A stretch of 64,000 nt of DNA from Oopsacas minuta (lineage: Eukaryota; Porifera; Hexactinellida; Lyssacinosida; Leucopsacidae), in the NCBI GenBank assembly GCA_024704765.1, contig JAKMXF010000335.1, forward strand, positions 124,001 through 188,000. Direction: 5' to 3'. The translations under genes were made by a program, and so were the position numbers. The first letter of the stretch is position 1. Every line of letters begins with the position of its first letter. The notes beneath the pieces were generated by a model. That model searched no databases, was not told the origin of the DNA, and saw nothing but the letters and a program-made list of their open reading frames with translations. Shown one piece after another: positions 57,918-64,000 of this stretch.

Positions 57918-59965
57918 CAAATGAGGAAAATGTCAAAGTATGCTTGAATAATACAATATTCTACCAATTCTAATTGATGATAATTAAATACCAATTAGTG
58001 CACCCACATTAAAGAATTTATCTGAATATTGAAGGTTGTTAGGAATTTGTCCTGTTTATGTCCCTAGAATTTCTCAGGTACATTTAATTTCCACTCAGCT
58101 TTCCCCTCAAATGTAATTAAGTTATCAAAAATATTCTCTTTACTAGTAATGTTCTCTGGAACCTAGTTAACAAAAGGAATTTTGAAAATTATTCCTCGAA
58201 AAAACGTTCCGTTAGGTTATTTATAAGGCCAGTGGAACTGGCTTTTGTCTTACCCTAATACAACTTTAATATGGGGCAGACGTGCCTGGCCGCTGTTCGA
58301 ATCGAATATTTTGATTATACGAATATTTATTTGATCTTCAATATTGCCAAATTTTGTCATTTATTCATTGGAGTTTCGTGTAATAAAGCTTTCGCCATTA
58401 TTAATAATACACATCCCATGTACTGCTGCTTATCAATTGATCTGGACATAATTCGCCTTATCTCCATAGCAAACAAATTCTAGGTATCTGTTGTTGGTTG
58501 GGTAAGCATGGTTGCTCTCATTTAATACTAACTAGGTAAATAGGAAATATGATCTCTTCATTAATAACTTTATCATACAAACTGCTTATATACTGTTGAA
58601 CATATGGAGAACGTTCTCAAATATTTACAAACCAAATAACAAGAGGGCGTCGTGTTTTCCACCCCAACAGAACATTTACAAGATGTTAATTCATTAGATA
58701 ATTATTATTGGACCTGGAAAAGACAGGGAATTATTCTCATCAAAGATCAAATACATTCTCAATGCAGATGGCCTATTGAAGTTTAAAGTATTTGTATCTT
58801 CCCCCTGATTGAAGAAATAAATAGCGAATTAAATCACAAATATTATCACTTATAATGTCACAACAATATTAATTGAGTGGGAAGAATTGTTATCATAAAT
58901 TCTTATCGATAAAGTAATTAATAATTATTTATGGTTGGACAATATAACATCTTATTGCAAAAGATGTTGCTAGATCGCACTTGGCCGATTGTTGAAATAA
59001 GAATGTTAAATCAATGGAAACATTATCAAAGCTTGTTTAGGTTGAAAATTGTTATTTATTTGATAACTTATTCATTTGATTTTCACTTTTTATATGTCAA
59101 CTATCTTGTACTATAAGAGCGTTGGAGTAGAAATACTTGGAATAATTTGTGGGAGATTACACATGTTACCTCATAAACTTCGCTTGATCACCATTAATCA
59201 TACAAACACAAAAACATTTGATTTTCCACAGAATTTTACCTCAAATATTATAGATCACCACATACTGCTTATATCCATAAATTTCTCAAAATGATATCTT
59301 ATGAATTCAAGCATTTAGAATTGCTATAGACCTTCTGTACCTAGTCATCCTACAAAATTGTACCGAAATTATTTTAACATACTACAAATCTGCATAAAGT
59401 TTACGCAGTAAAAATATAATTTCCTAGGAAAAAGTAACGTAATTTTATGATGAAAACATAAATTCGGACCTATAGTCCTATACCTTAATAAAAATATATT
59501 TATGGATATGAGAAAATTGTGAATTTTGTTCATAATTTTGTGACACTTCACAAACCTTTTAAACTTTAAATTAACTCACAAATTACACAGTGGTTAAACC
59601 TCCAATACTTTATTAGTTAATTACCCAATAAATTACAGCTAATAGGAAATGTATGGAGACTATTTGTCTAAAGGCTGGAATAAATGAATTGGGAAAAATA
59701 TGGTTAAATCTATTTTGCTGATAAACGTATTTCTATTTACCTAGAGACATCCGACTTGTGACCCAAATCTAAACAATACAGCTTTACATACATTTGTATG
59801 AGGAAGAATTATCTATTTTCAAAACAGACGTAATCTCGAAGTTTAGTTGTGTAAAGATACCAACAACATACGTTTTCAATAAGGATATTATTGGGCATTA
59901 CATTATTACAGTAATTCAATTTATTAGGTAAATTCAATTCACATATATATGATAATTTATTTAGT

Positions 59966-60052
59966 AACGAGCCTTTGGCTCGTCGCTTTGCGATGAAATG
60001 CAAAGCGCCTCGAGGTATCGATTATTCTCCAAATTGACGAGCCCCTTTGAGT
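59966..60052. other. GC-rich stretch with consecutive hairpins
   Basis: ACGAGCC-TTT-GGCTCGT (59967-59983) forms a 7-bp stem. Next to it, CGCTTTGC and GCAAAGCG (59984-60007) form an 8-bp stem with an 8-nt loop, then the palindrome CCTCGAGG. ACGAGCC recurs at about 60037. It is unlike the surrounding AT-rich DNA. It might be a structured RNA, a fossil of a mobile element or transferred DNA; no homology is recognised. Confidence 0.55.
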
Positions 60053-60181
60053 ATTATAATATAGATATATTTAGAACAATATAATTCACAAATAATTCAC
60101 AAACTCCCTTTATAGCCGTTGAGTTCAAGTATCTACGTATATTCCTGATATAAGATGAACATTTATAGGAAGTTCATTAAG

Positions 60182-60316
60182 TACACCAATCTCTGCTTAA
60201 TAGGGTCACATTGGGACCAAGCCGTTTTGACAGGAGTAAATTAACACTTTTTGTATGGTTCTGTTTCTGGCCAATTGATCAGAATATCTCAGGCTTTATT
60301 AAGCAGAGTCTCATGT
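60182..60316. mobile_element. MITE, CTCTGCTTAATA ends
   Basis: Left TACACCAATCTCTGCTTAATA and right TTATTAAGCAGAGTCTCATGTA (positions 60182-60202 and 60295-60316) are imperfect inverted repeats flanked by TA. The internal GTTTCTGGCCAA recurs near 24165, suggesting a related copy there. Confidence 0.65.
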
Positions 60317-62064
60317 AAATAAATTCATTAGCAGAAAATCATATATAAACACTTACAGCAAGCAAAATACAATTTTGATTCTGAGATCAAAGATGAATAG
60401 ATTTAGAAATTATTCTAGGGTAATTATTCTGTAATCAAAGTAGACTTTATCTAAATCTAATAAGAAGTAATATTTACAAAATTTCAATCAACGGAAAATA
60501 ACCCTTTGGGTATGTTACAAATTTGGTTCGGAGAAATTATATTTTCTGAGATAAGCTTTGTATACGAAACATGCTAACATCTTTAATGTACTTACAGCAA
60601 TGCTCCTAATATACACTAATGCTTACAAGCTGATAAGAAATGTTTTGGTTTCGCAATCGTACATTTTCCAAATAATATCAAGTTATCTCATATCGGAATA
60701 CAATTACCAGAATTCAATGAATTGTGTAATTATTATATTCATACCATGTGAGATGCCATTATTCTAAATTGGCAATATGTAAATGCATTTATTAATGTTA
60801 CAGATAATGATCATTTATTGAATTCAAGGCCTCGAAAAAATCGCTCAAATTCACGCAAAATCTGGCGATATAAAGCAAAGGTTGAATATAAATAGAGTTA
60901 AGCGAAATTTGATAGCAAATAATAAACTGATAAGAAATGAATTCTTATTTAAAAACAGTCAGACATCATAATTCAAAAGTGATTTGCAATATATATTTAA
61001 GGTCCAAAGCACAAGTAATAGACTAAACATTATAAATTATGACATCATAATCAGTTCAAGTGTGGACACGATTATATTTTGGGTCAAATGGAATTTCATT
61101 GAGGGTTAAAACGTTACAAGTAACGTATTTTTGCGAAAATTTGAGTTTAGATATCATTTTTAGAGAAACAAAGTTTTCGTTCAAGTTTACTTCCCAATAT
61201 TATCCCCACTCATAATAGAATCATCGAATAATTATATCATCACCTATACGTAGTAATTAATTTGGAGTTACAGAATTGAATGTATTCCAAGGGATATTAT
61301 TGGATCAATTGAACTTTGGCCTAAAATTTCTGATGCAAATTATTTCCAAAACAATATATATTGTGGAATATCGTCAATACGATACTCCCAGATAAAATAC
61401 TAAAATACTGGCAGATAATTCACGTCATTAACTGTAAGATAAAGTCTAAAGAGGCTATATTAAGTGATAATTATGCTGAATATTGACACGTATAGCTACT
61501 CAGCAAAAATCGTTTGTAACTTATTATACTCAATTTTCGATTTGTTGTAAACTTTCATACAGCAATTGTACAGGTCAGAATATTTCTAATTTTGGATATA
61601 TTATCAATAAATTGATTATTTGCATTCTTTAGAAAATTTGATTGATTGAAACGTTGTTTAAACTATGGATATGAAAAGTTAGTACTCAACGAATTCGTTG
61701 ACATATTTATGCCTTGGTTAAACGCACACCAGACCCGTAAAAAGTTGCAAAATAACAATATTTCAAAAAAATGTAAAATTTGATATTCTTTTAAATCTTA
61801 ACTTTGGAACAGTTGTTCTTAAGAATCGACATTATCTAAAAGGTTGGCAATAGATGTACCATAATAATACAATGGATAAACGAACAGATTATGTTTCTAC
61901 CGTTTGACCATCGAATACAACAAAGAGCAGTGCGAATAACTAAATATACAATGGATTAATGGATAAAATATATTCTACTAAAACCTTAAATTGTAGCTAC
62001 TTCCATCCAAAATGTACCTAAATATTTCTGTGAACATTTTCAGATTTGTTTGCTAACAAGAACA

Positions 62065-62943
62065 ATGGATAAGTATTTGAGTGAAACTGGCGACCACTTA
62101 TTCTCACGTCTCTCCCACAAGGAAATAGATCTAACTAAACACCCTCTATTCTCAAAAGAAATTCTACAAATGAAAACAGTTCGTAGCATAGAAATCACTG
62201 GAACAGACTTTAGCGACAAAAATACTCTTTTGCATGAAATTATTATCAGTACATTGCTTCCTGATAAATTTGAAGATTATATTATTAATGGACAGAATGT
62301 TGGTGTAATTTTATTCGATTGTGAGCTAAATTTCCCAATTTTAGCTTTTGCAAAGTTTTTAGAAAGTCGCATAACTTATTTGTTGAGATCAAATTCAGCT
62401 TATATCTCAGATTTCGTAGAAGTTTCTCCAATACATGTTTCACGTTTGAAAGAACTATGTTTATCCAGGCTCTGGTTATACAAAATTTCTAGCGTATTAG
62501 AGCTACATGCAAATTTATTAGCAACTATTGATTTTATTACCGGAATGCAGGATACAGGATTAATACTAATAGATGGAATATCACAGTATTTATGGATGGA
62601 TGTTAATCTCTCGGAACAAGGATATACAGACACACAGCTAGTGAATCGGTTCATATCTATTCTACAAAAGATAGAGTTCTCTACGAATTTAACTATTATG
62701 ATTGCTGGGACAGTGGATAATTATGGAAATACAAAGAAACAAGGATCACATATAGAAGGACAAACTTTTAAAAGATTGAATTCTAAAAGTAAAGCGTGGG
62801 AACAGTATTTTCGCTGTAGAATTATGTTAGAGAAACAAGGGAGCACTCAGATGGCGTATATTCGAGTTAGTAATAATAATCAGTCGAGTAAGGTTGAATT
62901 ACAGTTTGAAATATCAGAAAAAGGCTTTGAAATAATTTCATAA
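62065..62943 (+). CDS. XRCC2: XRCC2-like RAD51 paralogue
   Basis: 292 residues from the ATG at 62065; the open frame extends five codons further back but without an ATG. Matches to XRCC2: a start with LSxKEI, the Walker-B region LILIDGISQYLWMD (where XRCC2 has LLILDSLSAFYWID), and SKAWEQYFRCRIMLEKQ near the C-terminus. XRCC2 acts with RAD51D in the BCDX2 complex to help RAD51 filament formation in homologous recombination. The Walker A site is degenerate: G-T-D-F-S-D-K-N-T, keeping Lys but losing the second Gly and the Ser/Thr. ATP binding by XRCC2 is reported as dispensable in mammals, so this does not exclude function. The TTTTCAG at 62037-62043 looks like a splice acceptor and may end a 5'-UTR intron. 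Confidence 0.8.
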   Translation: MDKYLSETGDHLFSRLSHKEIDLTKHPLFSKEILQMKTVRSIEITGTDFSDKNTLLHEIIISTLLPDKFEDYIINGQNVGVILFDCELNFPILAFAKFLESRITYLLRSNSAYISDFVEVSPIHVSRLKELCLSRLWLYKISSVLELHANLLATIDFITGMQDTGLILIDGISQYLWMDVNLSEQGYTDTQLVNRFISILQKIEFSTNLTIMIAGTVDNYGNTKKQGSHIEGQTFKRLNSKSKAWEQYFRCRIMLEKQGSTQMAYIRVSNNNQSSKVELQFEISEKGFEIIS

Positions 62944-64000
62944 TGTATGTTGTTACTGATAATTATTATTGAAGTTGAATTAACAGTGGGTTCGTAATGG
63001 CTCACCGATATCGGACATTACAAGTTACAACTAAGCCCTTTGCATTTTCTATTTGTAGTCCAAATAACAACGATAATCCGCTCATTTGTAAATTGGGAAA
63101 TCGACCAAGTTTACCCATAAATCTTCAAAAGATTCTTCCAGGAAAACCTGTAATTACCTATCTATTAGTTATATTACTCAATTCCCTAAAGATTATATGA
63201 TATAACTAGAATGGCCAAATGGATACAATATTGCTCTAAAAAATGCTATCCAATTCCAGACTACAAATCAATGGATTCATTATCCATAATCTTAATATTA
63301 ATCTTATAGGCAATATAAATATTATTTCTCCATACAATATCAGAGTTTATATTAGAGCTTTTTAATTGTCGAATATATTTTATGGGTAGTGACCGTGAAA
63401 CATATTTGTATTTATTTAATTCCGTAATATGTTTGTGGGTTAAATAGGAGTAGTATTATGTATTCCATTTACTGCTGCTATTGGACTTCCTAAAGTAGTA
63501 TATGGACTCGACTGGAAGTGGAAGGGTATAAAATGCTAAAAACAAAATTTAGTTCCCATTCATTTTAATGCAATTCATATTACTTATGCACTCGGAGAGT
63601 GCGTAATATTTTTGTTTTTTGAATCGGTACGTCTTACCCGAGTTCCACTGTACGTAGTTTCTATTATCTGTTTTGTACTGCAATTATAAAATGATCTAGT
63701 AATCCTCACCTGAATTATCATAACAGAACTACAATAATATAATATTAATAATCTTAGCTAATTATATAATTACAATATTTCACTGTATTGCACTTTAATA
63801 TGCACTAATTGTGTATCAGTGGTTCACGCATGTTTATTCTTTGTATTATGACTATCCTACAGCTTATAATGATTATAAATTCATAGGAGAGTAAGCCATA
63901 ATTGTCTAATTGTGGTCCAAGCAAGTAAAAGAGAATTGACCAATAATATATCGTATCACCCACGTGTAGAAGGAGTTTACTAAGGAATATATCTGCCTAG
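62944..64000. other. Right-end non-coding stretch
   Basis: AT-rich DNA after XRCC2 with no recognised gene. A 67-codon frame starts at 62998, 55 nt past the XRCC2 stop, and has no motif I know; it is probably chance. A MITE fragment lies at 63588-63652. Confidence 0.55.
63588..63652. mobile_element. MITE fragment, CGGATAAGACGTAC family
   Basis: The right end GGTACGTCTTACCCGAG then TTCCACTGTA matches the element at 20828-21001. The left part (ACTCGGAGAGTGCG) is diverged. Confidence 0.6.

Larger units (their letters stand above)
39119..62064. other. 23-kb gene-poor region between the phosphatase and XRCC2
   Basis: AT-rich, stop-dense DNA. The longest open frames are about 100 codons, lack any motif I recognise, and look like chance. 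It contains the upstream region of the phosphatase gene at its left end. Supported contents are MITEs, palindromes and microsatellites, listed separately. I could not identify RNA genes. Confidence 0.6.

Noticed and set aside
62998-63200. Small gene just after XRCC2
   Set aside because: 67 codons without a recognised motif; too short to support without transcripts.

Overview
The window is nuclear DNA from an AT-rich, intron-poor eukaryote, almost certainly an invertebrate animal. Four genes belong to animal-type families (D-glutamate cyclase of DGLUCY type, MCM-binding protein, a GIT-type ArfGAP with ankyrin repeats, XRCC2). A fifth is a MAP-kinase-phosphatase-like dual-specificity phosphatase. 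All five can be read as single uninterrupted ORFs. Species and phylum cannot be fixed from the sequence alone.

Layout: 879-2672 (-) DGLUCY; 3521-5017 (+) MCMBP, head-to-head with DGLUCY across an 848-bp spacer that holds a foldback repeat; 5502-20676 (+) a five-exon giant gene of 4605 codons encoding a hybrid non-ribosomal peptide / polyketide synthetase; 21439-23562 (+) GIT; about 14.5 kb without a recognisable gene; 38102-39118 (-) dual-specificity phosphatase; about 23 kb without a recognisable gene; 62065-62943 (+) XRCC2-like. The non-coding parts carry many small non-autonomous DNA transposons. Most have TA-flanked inverted ends starting TACAGT or TACAAT; some are hAT-like.

The centrepiece is the NRPS-PKS. 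Domain order read from motifs: A1-T1-C1-A2-T2-(degenerate T)-C2-A3-T3-KS-AT-(degenerate beta-lactamase fold)-ACP-TauD/SyrP-like Fe(II)/2-oxoglutarate dioxygenase. It starts with a loading adenylation domain and has no condensation domain ahead of it. Its Ebony-like pocket reads T-D-W-L-V-T-F-S-D-K and predicts beta-alanine or another beta-amino acid. Two further amino acids and one malonyl extension would follow. No ketoreductase, epimerase or thioesterase is visible, and the protein ends in an oxygenase whose iron ligands are intact. Exon 1 alone is 8.8 kb; the four introns are 323-349 nt, lie only in the KS and oxygenase parts, and each carries a small transposon or a transposon-derived fragment. 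Introns and flanking animal genes argue against bacterial contamination.

DGLUCY, MCMBP, GIT and XRCC2 look like ordinary housekeeping or signalling genes, and I see no evidence that they work with the synthetase. D-glutamate metabolism two genes away is suggestive only. The most useful leads are the synthetase, its beta-alanine-type starter, the catalytically dead-looking beta-lactamase-like insert, the oxygenase terminus, and a striking excess of the palindrome TGACGTCA in the exons of the first 20 kb.
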